A DNA stretch of 64,000 nt from Panorpa germanica. Taxonomy: Eukaryota > Arthropoda > Insecta > Mecoptera > Panorpidae. Of the stretch, positions 11,776 to 22,740 are shown in pieces; position 1 is the first letter of the stretch; each line of letters starts with the position of its first letter. The stretch is taken from contig OY783203.1 in the NCBI GenBank assembly GCA_963678705.1, forward strand, positions 25,650,535-25,714,534. Direction: 5' to 3'. Below the pieces are notes generated by a model. The model saw nothing but the letters and a program-made list of their open reading frames with translations. It had not been told where the DNA came from and did no database searches. Both the position numbers and the translations under genes were made by a program.

Positions 11776-11965
11776 TATACAGGGTGTCCCAAAATTCAAC
11801 GATAAGCCGGCACCAGAAGGTGGTCCTGCTCATGACTACACAAGAAAAAAAGAAAAAAAAATTTTATCTCATTTTGTTTAGGAATTAGAACAAAGAATAA
11901 TTTTTTTTCGAAAATTGAAACACCTTAAGATGTTTTTAACTACCATGACCACAATTTTTTAAATT
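11776..11965 (+). repeat. Single arm of fold-back element FB1
   Basis: Starts TATACAGGGTGTCCC and continues with the same 190 bp (CAACGATAAGCCGGCACCAG and on) as each arm of the palindrome at 25415-26378. No second arm follows, so this is a half element or a solo end. Confidence 0.8.
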
Positions 11966-12139
11966 TATAATTATATGATATTTCTGCATTTTTCTGTTTC
12001 CTAATATATGTCTATAAAATATTACGAAGTAATTATCATCAGAAAAAAATTAATCAATATTATTTATATTATTTGTTCATTAGAGGTTTTAAATATTGGT
12101 ATGTACGAGTATTTCATATTTGTGCAAATATGGTCGCTA

Positions 12140-12200
<61 letters not shown>
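12140..12200. repeat. (TA)n microsatellite
   Basis: About 30 uninterrupted AT dinucleotides. The overlapping ORF of alternating I and Y is an artefact of this repeat. Confidence 0.97.
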
Positions 12201-12204
<4 letters not shown>

Positions 12205-12440
12205 TCTGTTCCACAATAATATTATTATTATTTTTTATTATTACACTTTATATTCACATTTTTAACCGCAAAACTATTAAATCAATCGATTGTCTTTATC
12301 AAGATTACTTTTGTAGGCTAACATCTTCCAATATAATTGATTAAATCAAATATATAAGGCTTAAATAGAAAATTACAAATATAGATAAATTGCATAGATT
12401 ACTAAGTATAGCATAATCAGGTGCTTAAAATTATGAATTA

Positions 12441-12535
12441 GGGCTGTGGAGTCGGTAAAAACACATTCGACTCCGACTCCGACTCCGGATAATTTTATTC
12501 ATCCGACTCAGACTCCGACCAAATTCAATACTAAG
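12441..12535. repeat. Repeat end GGGCTGTGGAGTCGG with CGACTC units
   Basis: The motif GGGCTGTGGAGTCGG is followed by repeated GACTCC/GACTCA hexamers, a structure typical of DNA-transposon termini with subterminal repeats. A second, degraded cluster of GACTCC-like motifs occurs at about 13795-13875, possibly the other end of the same insertion. The second TIR is not visible. Confidence 0.45.
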
Positions 12536-14764
12536 ACATTTTGGGGTATGTTTAATATAAAAAGGAAATATATACATATACCCGCTAAACACGGTCTTGT
12601 TATTTAAGGTTTGTCTAACAAAAAAGATGTTGTTGGTTACGTAAACGATTTTACCTAATATGCAATGTTTGTGACCTATTTTTACTGCTTTTTGACAAGT
12701 AGATCTATCCTTTTGCGCATTACCATACTCACAAAACTTTTTAAGGAGATCATGTAAACAATTTTATGTTCTTTACAATGCTCTCTGACCTATTTATTCG
12801 TATTTTATTTATTCAAATTATTTATTCGTATTTTAAACACTTAAAATATGACTAATATTAATAGATTGTGCTTAAGAATAAATATTATATGAATGTAAGG
12901 TAACATTCATATGTTATGTTTAGTGGGTTGATTTAAAAATAAAATTCAAATTAATCTAAATTTGACCTTTACTAAAAACCTGTGTGAATTTGTAAATTTG
13001 ATTTTATTTTCTCCAGTCAAAATATACCTCAGGTTCCATTAAAGTTCTAGTATAAGTCTGCGACTGATAATCCACTTTCTCGTAGTGTACACGTTAATTT
13101 GGGCTCTGAACAATATCTTCATTCTAGAAATATATATTATATGTAGTGATAAATGTAACTATTAGGATCTCAAATGTGATTTCTTTAAATAGTCGCAATA
13201 TTATTGAAGATATTTGTAACGTTGTCAAGAGTCGATTCGCTGATGATCTTGGTGCAACGTTCTTTTCAATTGGGTGTAAGCCAATTTGGACCGATTATTT
13301 AAATAAAACAGCACACTTCGTTTAATTTAATATCTTTTTATATTTTCTACAAATTATAATTACTACCAAGTTAAGTTTTGTGTCTTACAGCTCTTGTTAT
13401 ATTTTTGATACAAAATTAAATTTAGTATTTTATTTTATTTGTTATATCTAAAACAATGTAGTTTTGTTTATAACAGAAAAGGAACGGGTTTTGTAAAGAA
13501 TAAAGGAATGAAAAATATTTGTAGGTTGTTCGACTAGATAAAGAAGTGCGTATTTGAATAGGATTAAAAGAAAAGGTTTTGGTTTGTGCGATGTCTTAAG
13601 GTGAGGGAATAGAGGGGATATAACTGACAAGTACAGCTATTTACATCAAACAATTTACAATGATTTTGAACATATAAGGTACTACTGTTGGATTTCGTCC
13701 AATATTAACAATTAAAACATTCATTAAAGAACCAGGAATAATTATTTTTTAATTTATAATATTTAAATATTTTCGTAACATACTAGAAAGTTCAAACCGG
13801 AGTGGGAGTCCGTACAATTTTGTCGACTACTACTCCTTTGAACAGAAATTACTGCCGACTCCAACTCCTCGCGTCGCGTATTCATTTCTTTCCAATCGAA
13901 TTTCTGGAGTTCGTTAACGTCAGTTTTATACGATATTAAAAACCTTACCTCAAACAAATTCTGGTTAGTTAAAGTCGGTGATGGTATATTTAAATGTATA
14001 CGTCTAGTCGCCTTAATCAATCAGTGTTTTTGATAAATCTAAAACCGAAAGTATGTATGTTATAACAAATAAACAAAATCTTATGCTTAATTTATATCTA
14101 TCTGACGTTATAAATATTACGTAAATACCACATTTATGTATACAGATTAATTATTTGATTGTAAACTTTCTGTCAGAACACTAAACTAATTTCATATCTG
14201 AACCAAACAGAAAAATTAATGCATCAAAGTCAAACATTCAAAATTTAAATGAATGACTACTATATTTACTTCGTAATAGTGAGATTTATATATTGTACAA
14301 GTATTGATTGTATTTTAAAAATGTATTTATAACATAACATCAACTTTTAACTTTTAACTATCTCGAAAAAATGAAAACCTAATTTCTATAAAGTAAAAAT
14401 GTAGCCTAGTAGTTATTTATCACTTTAGTGAATGAGCGGACATTATTCTTTTTCTTATTATACAAGTAGAGGCCGCAACAGACTACCTTCATAAATCTCC
14501 GTCATATGAGTAATGTTCAGTATGTAGCTATGTTCATATCTTGTCAAATATTTAAAACAACTGAATTTGAAAATACGAAAGCTTCAACATTTTTATATAT
14601 TTCATATTCATTTCATTTCAAAAATTAGACCAATGCAATTATGCTTGACGTCAGACCGGTCGTTGACGATATTCAGCTTCGATTAGGTTTTGTTATCAAA
14701 GTTAATTTAATTATGTGCTGACATAATCAAAAAAATGTATTAGCGATACCATAAAAACTGTCTG
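12536..14764. other. Intronic stretch, no recognised gene
   Basis: Apart from the GACTCC-rich patch near 13800-13870, I see no shared repeat and no ORF with recognisable content. Confidence 0.3.
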
Positions 14765-14835
14765 CATAATACGAAATCGTCATTGATGGGACTCAGCATC
14801 GAAATAGGCCGACGTTTAATAAATTTAATGAAATT
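14765..14835 (+). repeat. SINE 3' tail fragment
   Basis: GACTCAGCATCGAAATAGGC followed by CGACGTTTAATAAATTTAA matches the tail of the SINE at 20362-20630. The head is missing. Confidence 0.65.
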
Positions 14836-15813
14836 TATAAGTATTTAAATTCAAATTGTATTCTAATATACATGTATCTATTGCTTACTTTTTAATTTAA
14901 ACGGGTTTAGCTTTATCACTAATATCCCCAGATGTCAGTCCACAGACCTACGTCCTTTTAGCAAAGCTACCTATATAAAGTTAGCAAGTATGCATATGAT
15001 AGCGAGGGTAAATATTGACAAAGTAATAAAATATAATAAAAACACCTTAGACAAATTATGAGTTGCAATGCACAACGAGTTGCTTTCCCAATTTTGTGCT
15101 AAGCAAGCCATCGTTAGATAGTTCTCGAGTTTTCTCGGATGCTCGCTGGAGGTAGTAGGAAAATTTTCCAAGAAAACTTTACCTAAAACTGGTCTGGGTT
15201 TAGGGTCGATTCGGTATATAACAAACTTTGTTTGTAACAAACAAGATTTGTATATAATAAACCTCGGTTGCTGAATAATTGCAAAATTGGTGCTAAATAT
15301 TTCTTTTTGACTACTAAACTCTAAGTTGACGAAACTTGACGAAGCGACATTTGACAAAAAGAAAATCTAACAGATCTAAATTTTTGCGGAAACAAATTAT
15401 TATTATGCGAGAAAAATATTACTGATTCTATCAAAGATTTTAGTTTTAGTCGCTCAATTCACCATATTACAAAAAATATTTTATAACAAGTTTGAAAAAT
15501 TTGGTCTTTTTGCTTTTGCTAAGCCTTATCAACGATGTCCTCATATGTATATACCACGCCACTGCATTATAAGTTTTATGATTATTCTGATAACTTGATA
15601 CATTCTGATAATAACCAAATCCAGTCTTTCAGCAAAAACAAATGGTCTCGGCCTCTATGACGTCTAACGATTTTTACAACTGAGTTGCGTTTATTATTTA
15701 TTTATATGTATTAGAAATCTAATAGATATTGGAAACATAACATTATTGTTACATTAATGTAAATTGCATCTAAATGATTATACAATCTATATTATTCATT
15801 TAAGCACATAACA
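14836..15813. other. No recognised feature; one 128-codon minus ORF
   Basis: The minus-strand ORF at 14971-15357 is the second-longest open frame in the window but has no domain, repeat context or splice frame that I recognise. It is probably chance, though it could be an old TE fragment. Confidence 0.3.
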
Positions 15814-16485
15814 TGGGCTGAAAAGTCCCGGGCCTAACAAAGAAAACACAGTTTGTTTGGTTCAAAATTAGCTTTATTCATCAACGTAATCTCCATCAAG
15901 AGCAACGCAATCATTCCAGCGCCGCTCTAACATTTCAATACCACTTTTGTAGAACGATTTATCTTTTGCCTCAAAATAGGCCTCAGTTTCAGCGATAACC
16001 TCTTCATTCGTGCGAAATTTCTTACCGGCGAGCATTTTTTTTCAGGTCTGCGAACAGGCAGTAGTCGCTGGGAGCCAAATCTGGCGAATACGGTGGATGT
16101 GGGAGCAATTCGAAGTTCAATTCATGTAGTTTTGCCATTGTTTTGATTGACTTGTGACACGGTGCGTTGTCTTGATGAAACAAAATTTATTTCTTTGCCA
16201 TATGCGGTCGTTTCTTTCCAATTTCGGCCTTCAAACGCTCCAATAACGCTATATAATATTCACTGTTAATGGTATTTCCTTTCTCAAGATAGTCGATGAA
16301 TATTACACCACGCACATCCCAAAATACCGAGGCCATAACCTTTCCAGCCGATTGTTGTGCTTTCAGGCGCTTTGGACGAGGTTCACCAGTTGCTGTCCAC
16401 TCAGATGACGATCGTTTTGATTCCGGAGTGAAGTGATGGATCCATGTTTCATCCATTGTCACATATCGACGCCTCTACAAGGATT
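15814..16485 (-). pseudogene. mariner (DD34D) transposase remnant with one TIR
   Basis: A right-hand piece of a mariner element on the minus strand. The TIR at 15814-15840 reads GGGCTGAAAAGTCCCGGGCC. Reading leftward from 16485 the protein shows TMDETWIHHFTPESKRSS (first catalytic Asp), WTATGEPRPKR, VMASVFWD, FHQDNAPCHKS (second Asp), and PPYSPDLAPSDYCLF (third Asp), and ends at VDE plus stop near 15874. The third residue is Asp, as in true mariner rather than Tc1. The copy is dead. An in-frame TAA at about 16184 replaces a codon after HMAKK. One extra A in a homopolymer (16033-16041) shifts the frame after LKK. The N-terminal helix-turn-helix half and the second TIR are missing. Family assignment is firm; the subfamily is not. 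Confidence 0.9.
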
Positions 16486-16975
16486 AGTTCCTTACGAGTG
16501 CTTACACCTATATCATAAGCAACAAATGATTTTAAGGATTTTCATAACGAAATAACTAGTAATATAAAATTTTTACTTAAAAGCTTTTAGATTAATTATT
16601 GATAACTAATTCATCTAACAACATTTATTTTTATTTTGTAAGAAATTAACCTTTTATAAATTCTGATCTATTGTATTAGCAAGCAGGAGTCAACTCTGGA
16701 ATTATTGTTTGAACATACTCTTGACAGCTTAGTTAAGAATCTGGATTTTTTAATAATTTATTAACTTTATTCACTCATCATATTGAAATTTACCGAAAAA
16801 AAATCGTAAATTTTATAAGCATTTGTTTCATATAAAGAATGACCTACTTAAGTAGAAAAATACAACTGCATATAGAAGTTGTTTGTTGTACATTTATTTA
16901 TTTTGAAAATTTACGACTTTTGGGATGGAATAGTGACAGAACACAACTATGTGATACGAGTACACTGCATTTCCA
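16486..16975. other. No recognised feature
   Basis: AT-rich intronic DNA with no ORF and no repeat that I can match elsewhere in the window. Confidence 0.3.
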
Positions 16976-17370
16976 TCAGCTACTTTGAACACTGCAAAAC
17001 CGGCGCCGCTTGTAAGTCAAATTAACGCATGCGCATTAACGAATTTTTGAGATCGTGAATTTTTGAATTGTGAACAGTCAAACTTGCTTGGTTCTGCGCT
17101 ATTTTTTGTCACCGGTTTTTACCAGAGACATACATTTTTCACGGTAAATAATTTTTAAATATTTATTTCAGTCAAAATGAGTATAAAAATGATAATAATG
17201 AATTATATTAACTGTACACATACATTTATTTAGTTGTATAAATAAGTATTTGCGAGTAATATTACTAAAATACAGGTGTAAAGGATCGAGCAATTTGACA
17301 GACACTTTTCTTTGAATTATTTACGACCCGCAGCGCTTTTCCGGCATGCAAAGTTGCTAATGTAAATGCA
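16976..17370. repeat. Family W repeat, copy W1
   Basis: AAACCGGCGCCGCTTGTA, CAGTCAAACTTGCTTGG, TCTGCGCTATTTT and AGAGACAT occur in the same order at 58575-58735. The right end (17330-17365) contains the complement of TTTGCATGCCGGAAAA, which also begins the second copy at about 58572, so the element probably has inverted ends. Non-coding. Confidence 0.6.
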
Positions 17371-18034
17371 GTCTAAGATATTTTAAGAAAAAGTGGCTTA
17401 GGAGTCGTCCATAAACTAATTGGCGTGGTGGTTCTGCAGAAAGCTACGTAGTTTTATCATTTACTTTATTTGGCACAATGAATAATTTTTTTTTTAAGAA
17501 TTACCTTGTTTCTTTTTTTAATTTTCCCAGACGCAAAACCTTTTTTGAAGGCATGACCTTTATTTTGTTTTGTTATATTTTTTGCAAAGAAATAAACTAC
17601 ATTCCACCTTTTGGTCATGAGAAAAACTATGGTAGGCCATTTGGTGAGAGAGAATGGGTTCTAAAGAGCCCATTGAGCTACGTAATTTATTGGCGACCCC
17701 TTATTCTGATTTTCAGTAATCTTAAGTAGGTCACTCATCACTATGTTAAGTAGTATGCATGCCATAACTTTCATAATTCAACGTATAGAAATACTAAACA
17801 TCTTAAATGCAATTTGGATAAGGGTTTAAGCTATTTTGTTACTCTTTAAGGGTGCCCTAAATATTAGACAATTTTTCCAAGGACCGTTTTCGACAAATTG
17901 AAGCTGGGCTGATTTAGATTTAAGTATGCTATAAACGCTGAAAAATTTGACGTTTAATTGGTTATGGGATTTATGGGTTTAGTGGTTTATGGGATTATAA
18001 GTAACAGTCATGCGAGAAATGCTCTCTGAAGAAC
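17371..18034. other. No recognised feature
   Basis: An 83-codon plus ORF (17478-17729) is present, with no recognisable domain. Nothing else is visible. Confidence 0.3.
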
Positions 18035-18042
18035 CCTAGATT

Positions 18043-18453
18043 GCGATGCCCCGGGCAGCAGGTTTTTGCGAGGCTCCGAGCAGCAGAACTTTGCGAGGCC
18101 CCGGGGTGGCAGATCTTTGCGAGGCTCCGGGGCGGCAGATCTTTGCGAGACACTTGTTCTTTGTATAATTTGTAAGTTGTAAGTAAGTATTTTTGATGAT
18201 AATTGACGAGAAATAAAATTTTGTATTGGAAATTTTAAAAATGTTTACAAGCACAAAGGCAGCAAATATTAATGATGATAAACTAAGGTACATGAATGCC
18301 TTAAAAGATATACGCAGCGATTCTAGTGGGATTTCTAAAGAACGAGACGCGAGATTCAAATACATATATAGTAATGAATTTACTTGGTTTATTGCACGAG
18401 AATGCGAGACCCCGGGCGATTGACCTGCTTGCCACCCCCTAAGGCCGCCTCTG
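18043..18453 (-). mobile_element. hAT MITE family H, copy H2, with one TIR lost but target duplication kept
   Basis: Reverse copy of family H. Its right end has the expected CTAAGGCCGCCTCTG. The left end starts inside the 25-bp tandem array (four units, GCGAGGCCCCGGG-type, 18043-18150) and lacks about 20 bp of TIR. The flanks CCTAGATT (18035-18042) and CCTAGATA (18454-18461) still match at 7 of 8 positions. The minus ORF covering this region is a repeat artefact. Confidence 0.82.
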
Positions 18454-18924
18454 CCTAGATATGGAACAATTTTGAAACACATTTTCAAACCTCTAGTATT
18501 TAGCATTTACATACTTCAAACATCTACTTCTCATGTTTGTCATTCATTTTTCATGACGTTATTAGCACATTGACATGTTATTGCTTCTCTAAACAGGTTA
18601 ATCACAGGCCTAAGGCAAAGCGATTCCGTGACTTGGAAACAAATTGTATTAAAAAGAAAAAGTGCAAATAATGCTCGAGGCCGTTGACAGTTATCCAATC
18701 ATCTTTTGCTACTTTACTTATTAAAAACTTGTTATACTTCGTCGGGCAGGCAGAAAATCAATACCGCTGAAAATGTTCCTCTAAGTAGGCTGGTAACAGG
18801 AAATGGTTTATACGTCTTCCAAAACTCACATAATCGTCTATGTACTTAGTGACAGGTACATTGACGTCAATCTATTTTGTCTATTAGTTCACTTGTTGTT
18901 GTTAATTTTTTATTTTATTTATTT

Positions 18925-19090
18925 AACGTTAATTACCTCCTACTAGGTTGGAAGTTTGTATAGTGTCGTGGTCTCATATATGCATACTGCACCACTGCCT
19001 ATTAAATTTATGAATATGTAAGGACATATGATAACAATCTATGTCTAGAATATATTACGCCGAAGACACGGCAGTCTGACACTAAGGTTA
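18925..19090 (-). repeat. tRNA-derived SINE, reverse copy
   Basis: The tail TTATTTATTTAACGTTAATT, then CCTCCTACTAGG, TCATATATGCATACTGCACC and the head CGAAGACACGGCAGTCTG match the complement of the 20362-20630 copy. The B-box segment is partly lost. Confidence 0.7.
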
Positions 19091-19218
19091 AGTGGGGTCG
19101 GTACTGTGCCTGTGATATTTTTTAATAGTTGCATAGAGGCAATTAATTTAGATAACGTTGAAAATGTATCCTCCTCTATCCTATATTATAATGTTCCAAC
19201 TGAAAGTTTATATGTTTA

Positions 19219-20220
19219 CTAGAGTTTACCCCCGTCGCAAGCGACGACTGTCTTTTGTGTGTGAATTTAATTTCATTTCAAAATTTAATTCCATTTTTAA
19301 ATGTAAATATTAAACTCGTCCTATATTAATTTTGCATATAATAACAAATAATTTTTCATGTAAACTGACTAAAAAAATATATTTTTTTCAACAAAATAAA
19401 AAATATTTTCAATTTATTCGCTATGTGACCAATTTATTTTTAAAATTTGGGATTTTTTTTCAAACTAATTTCTAATTACTAATATACAAAATTTCAACTT
19501 TCTAGCACAATATTTACTCTCGGCAAAAACCGCCCCCGTGCCCACAAATAAATTTTTGAATTTTGAATTTTTTTTTTCTTAATAACATATTTCATTATTA
19601 TGTAATTTAAAATTTGAGTTTTCTCCAAAGTTTCCTACCGGGCCCCCTAACCCGTAGTTTCGGAAAAACTAAAAAGAAAAGTTTTACTTTTTGCTCTGTA
19701 ACTTTTAATTTGTAAAATATAAAAAGTTGAAATTTGGCATGTGTATTACAGTGTTCAATGCTAAGTTTTTTTGAAAAACAGAAATTGAAAAATTGGAAAA
19801 GGGGGCCTTGTGAAAATTAGGAAACTTTGGAGAAAACTCAAATTTCGGATTACTTAATAATAAAATATGTTATTATAAAAAAAAATTCAAAAACTTTATT
19901 TGGGAGCACGGGGGCGGTTTTTGTCGTGGTGAAAAATGAGGCTAGAAAGTTGAAATTTTATATATAGGCTAACTTTAGTACCTAATTTACGAATCGAAAA
20001 AGAAATCTCAAATTTTGAAAAAAAGTTGGTCAAGTAACGAATACATTGAAATTTTTTACATTTTGTTGAAAAATATATATTTTTTTAGTCAATTTATATG
20101 AAAAATTATTTTAATATTGAACGAGTTAATATTTCAATTTGAAAATAGAATTAAAATTTTAAATGAAATTTTGTTGGTTCAAATCATACACACCAAAAAG
20201 TCGTCGGGGGTAAATTCTAG
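19219..20220. mobile_element. Fold-back element FB2 (1,002 bp long inverted repeat)
   Basis: The ends are CTAGAGTTTACCCCCGTCG and CGACGGGGGTAAATTCTAG. Two arms of about 420 bp (19219-19640 and 19825-20220) pair along most of their length. For example, the GAGTTTTCTCCAAAGTTTCC part at about 19615 faces GGAAACTTTGGAGAAAACTC at about 19828, and CGCCCCCGTGCCC faces GGGAGCACGGGGGCGG. The ~185-bp loop holds TAACTTTTAATTTG and AAGTTGAAATTTGGCATGTG, which recur in the half copies at 24160 and 32500. No coding capacity. Confidence 0.85.
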
Positions 20221-20361
20221 TTATTTCTATAATTTTATAGCATTGACTTCTATATCTTAATATAATAAATAACTGCCTTAATAATAAAAGGTATTAGGGT
20301 TATTTACACATAAAAAATATTGATTAATGAGTAAATACTTAAGAATTTAAAAGACGATACA

Positions 20362-20630
20362 ATGGGCGAGAGCACTGATACTTGACGCTGACTGTTGTGT
20401 CTTCGGGTTCGATCCCCGGACCAGATATATATTTTCTGGGTTTGGTTGTTATCAACTTATATTGATTATGTACAAACATAATCGTATACTTATTAGGCAG
20501 CGGTGTAGTCCAAATATATGAGGCTTCGACACCACAAATACTGCCAAAATTGAAGGAGGTCGTTGGTGATAGGATTCAGCATCGGAAATAGGCCGACGTT
20601 AAATAAATTAAATAAAGAAATAAAGAAAAA
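20362..20630 (+). repeat. tRNA-derived SINE, most complete copy (family type)
   Basis: The head has an A-box-like GGGCGAGAGCAC segment and a B-box match GGTTCGATCCC (20406-20416) about 40 bp downstream, the spacing of a Pol III type 2 promoter. Then come ATATATTTTCTGGGTTTGG, a body with GGCAGCGGTGTAGTCCA, and a tail TCAGCATCGGAAATAGGCCG followed by ACGTTAAATAAATTAAATAA. At least eight other fragments occur in this window, in both orientations. The A/B boxes suggest tRNA ancestry; the parent tRNA cannot be named. Confidence 0.8.
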
Positions 20631-20689
20631 ATAACAGAAAATATGGGATATGATATAACGGGATGGGATATAACATGGGATATGAACCA

Positions 20690-21190
20690 TGATTGATAAG
20701 GTTAGCTACCAGAACCTCAAATGTATAATTATTTTTTAATAAGTCCCTATATTTTAGGAGATATCAACAATTAAAAAAATCATTTTGTCTTTTTAGTTAA
20801 TAAAGAGATCTAATATTATAGAAAATTTCAATGCGCAGTACGTCACATCCGACAACTTGTAATGTTTTTATATTACAACAGAGACGCATACGAGTGTGTA
20901 TGTGATACATAATTTATTAACAGTTGGTTGTGTATCCCATGAAGTATTATATTACAAAGGTTGCGAAAAAGTAAAAAAAAACTTACTTATTACTTATTAT
21001 TTGTAGATTACTGTATATTTCTTCTGTGACGTATGATGCATCTCTAAAATAAACGACAAAACTGAAGTTCAAATTTTATATATTTCAACGGGGTTTAACT
21101 TTTAGATATTTAAAAAACAAAAACAACAATAAACATATATTCAAATTTATTTCAATCGAAAATTAAAAAAACTAAAGCTAAAGGAAATTC
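20690..21190 (-). mobile_element. Diverged family A relative (A10)
   Basis: GCTACCAGAACCTCAAATG, TAATTATTTTTTAATAAGTC and the AACAATTAAAAAAATCATTTT block match the left part of A1 and A3. The centre differs (GCGCAGTACGTCACATCCG, GAGTGTGTATGTGATACA). The right part again resembles family A (ATTTATTTCAATCGAAAATT). The TIRs are not recognisable, so this is a second, older subfamily. The centre recurs reversed at 58840-59010. Confidence 0.6.
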
Positions 21191-21564
21191 ACAATCCCGA
21201 GCTGCGTGTGTGTCATATTTCTTTTGTATGAATTTCGATAGAAATTAATTAACTGTAATATAATTTAATTTTTATTTATTAAAAACCGAAAAATAAACAA
21301 TTTTAAACAACATTCAGTACAAGTATGCAATAATAAGTTTGGCGTTCGTTGTTCGCATATTTTGCTTGTTACATGTTCTTTTAAAAACAATTATTTAATA
21401 ACATAAATATAACGATAACTTTGTGTTATATTGATAAACTGTTATTTTCATTAAATATTATTTTATTAAAATTGCATGAGCTGTACCAGGTGGAATTCAT
21501 AACTAGCTAATTATTGTTTAAGCTAATTATTGTTAATTTATAAATAAAAATAATTATGAAATAA
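21191..21564. other. No recognised feature
   Basis: Very AT-rich intronic DNA with no ORF or shared repeat. Confidence 0.35.
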
Positions 21565-21700
21565 TCGGAAGGCGGCGGCACAGTCGTCGAGAGCATTTAT
21601 ATTTGCAGTTAGACGGATTCGTAGTTGTCTTTCCTTGGTTTGATTTCTAGACCAGCGCTGTATTTTCTAGGTTGATTATTATCAAAGTTAATGTGATAAC
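21565..21700 (+). repeat. tRNA-derived SINE, diverged head
   Basis: CGTCGAGAGCATTTATATTT, GTTGTCTTTCCTTGGTTTGA and GTATTTTCTAGGTTGATTAT line up with the SINE head and body start. The tail is missing; it ends close to the hAT MITE at 21729. Confidence 0.6.
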
Positions 21701-21728
21701 TATAAAACATAAAAAAGAGAAAACGTTG

Positions 21729-22659
21729 TAGGCGGTGGCAACCGCCCAGGGCCTCGCACCCTCGCGGAATAACCTAAGTAGAACAATTCATTACTATATA
21801 TGTATTTAAATCTCGCGCCTCGTGCTTAAGTAAACCCACTTAAATCACTGCGTATATCTTTTAAGACACATATATTTCCCTCTACCAGAACCTAAAACAA
21901 AAACCTCAATTCTCCTAATTTCTACAAGAAAATAAATGGTTTTGCACATTTTCAAAAGATTTAAATAGCTTCAGCCTTCCTTCTTCTAGTTTTTTCTGCC
22001 ATCCATCTGTTCCCTTCCTTGCCCCCTTTTAAGAGCTGCCTAATATTCATCTCACTCCCTACTTTTTCCTTACAATCAAACTTAATGTGCTCCAGTGTTT
22101 CGTCCTACGTTCCGCACACTCTACACATTCTTTCCTCTCTACTTTTCCAGTATCTGTTTCCTTTTCCTCATTTCCCAATCTAAACCTTGCTGTCCTTCTT
22201 ATGTTTTTTAAGTCTTTTTCTATTAAGTACTGAGGTATATTACTATCCCAAATCCTTTTATATCTTGTATTGTAATTGCTTTTCTCGATTTTTCCCATTC
22301 TTTCCTGTTGCTGTATCTCCTTATCCCTTCTCCTTAGCTCCTCTTCCATACTTGCGCCTCCATGTACTTTAGTTTATCATTATTAATATTTGTCGTCTTT
22401 GTGCTTGTTAACTTTTATAAATCTTCCAATATAAAATTTTATTTATTTATTCTCGCCATTTATTTACTCTACATTTATTTATTTATACCTTTTGCATTTC
22501 TTGCCAATCATCTTCAAAAGAATTTTTAAATTACATAAATTACACAAAAAAACAAGAGCCTCGCAAATATCGGCCGCCCGGGGCCTCGCAAATATCGGCC
22601 GCCCGGGGCCTTGCAAAGATCTGCTGCCCGGGCCTTCGCAATGGCTAAGGCCACCACTG
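21729..22659 (+). mobile_element. hAT MITE family H, copy H3, interrupted by a LINE fragment
   Basis: The left part (GGCCTCGCACCCTCGCGGAA to about 21868) and right part (from about 22368, TTTAGTTTATCATTATTAAT) are contiguous in copy H1. Three 25-bp units CCTCGCAAATATCGGCCGCC lie at 22558-22640. The right end is GGCTAAGGCCACCACTG; the left TIR is damaged. The LINE fragment 21870-22365 fills the gap. Confidence 0.78.
21870..22365 (-). mobile_element. LINE 3' fragment (GNEEKG family), nested in H3
   Basis: The minus-strand peptide contains RRRDKEIQQQERMGKIEKS, RYKRIWDSNIPQYLIEKDLK, RTARFRLGNEEKETDTGK and a damaged cysteine/histidine knuckle (CVECAERR). It is the same family as 27880-28420 and 36606-37532. 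Out-of-frame plus-strand ORFs here are shadows of this fragment. Confidence 0.75.
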
Positions 22660-22740
22660 CAACAAGCTGTAAGTGAGGTATTAACTAAATTCTTTTTTTA
22701 TTTGAAAGGCCCATGTATTACGTTAAGTATCGTTTAAATG

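Noticed and set aside
12096-12344. 82-codon ORF with a run of alternating I and Y
   Set aside because: Produced by the (TA)n microsatellite.
14971-15357. 128-codon minus-strand ORF
   Set aside because: No recognisable domain, no splice context and no repeat homologue in the window. One ORF of this length is expected by chance in 64 kb of six frames.
18036-18506. 156-codon minus-strand ORF
   Set aside because: Runs across the hAT MITE H2 and its tandem array; the repeated residues are translated 25-bp units.
20400-20420. tRNA gene at the GGTTCGATCC motif
   Set aside because: Only the A- and B-box positions resemble a tRNA. No acceptor stem or anticodon arm folds, and the same unit recurs with a SINE tail.
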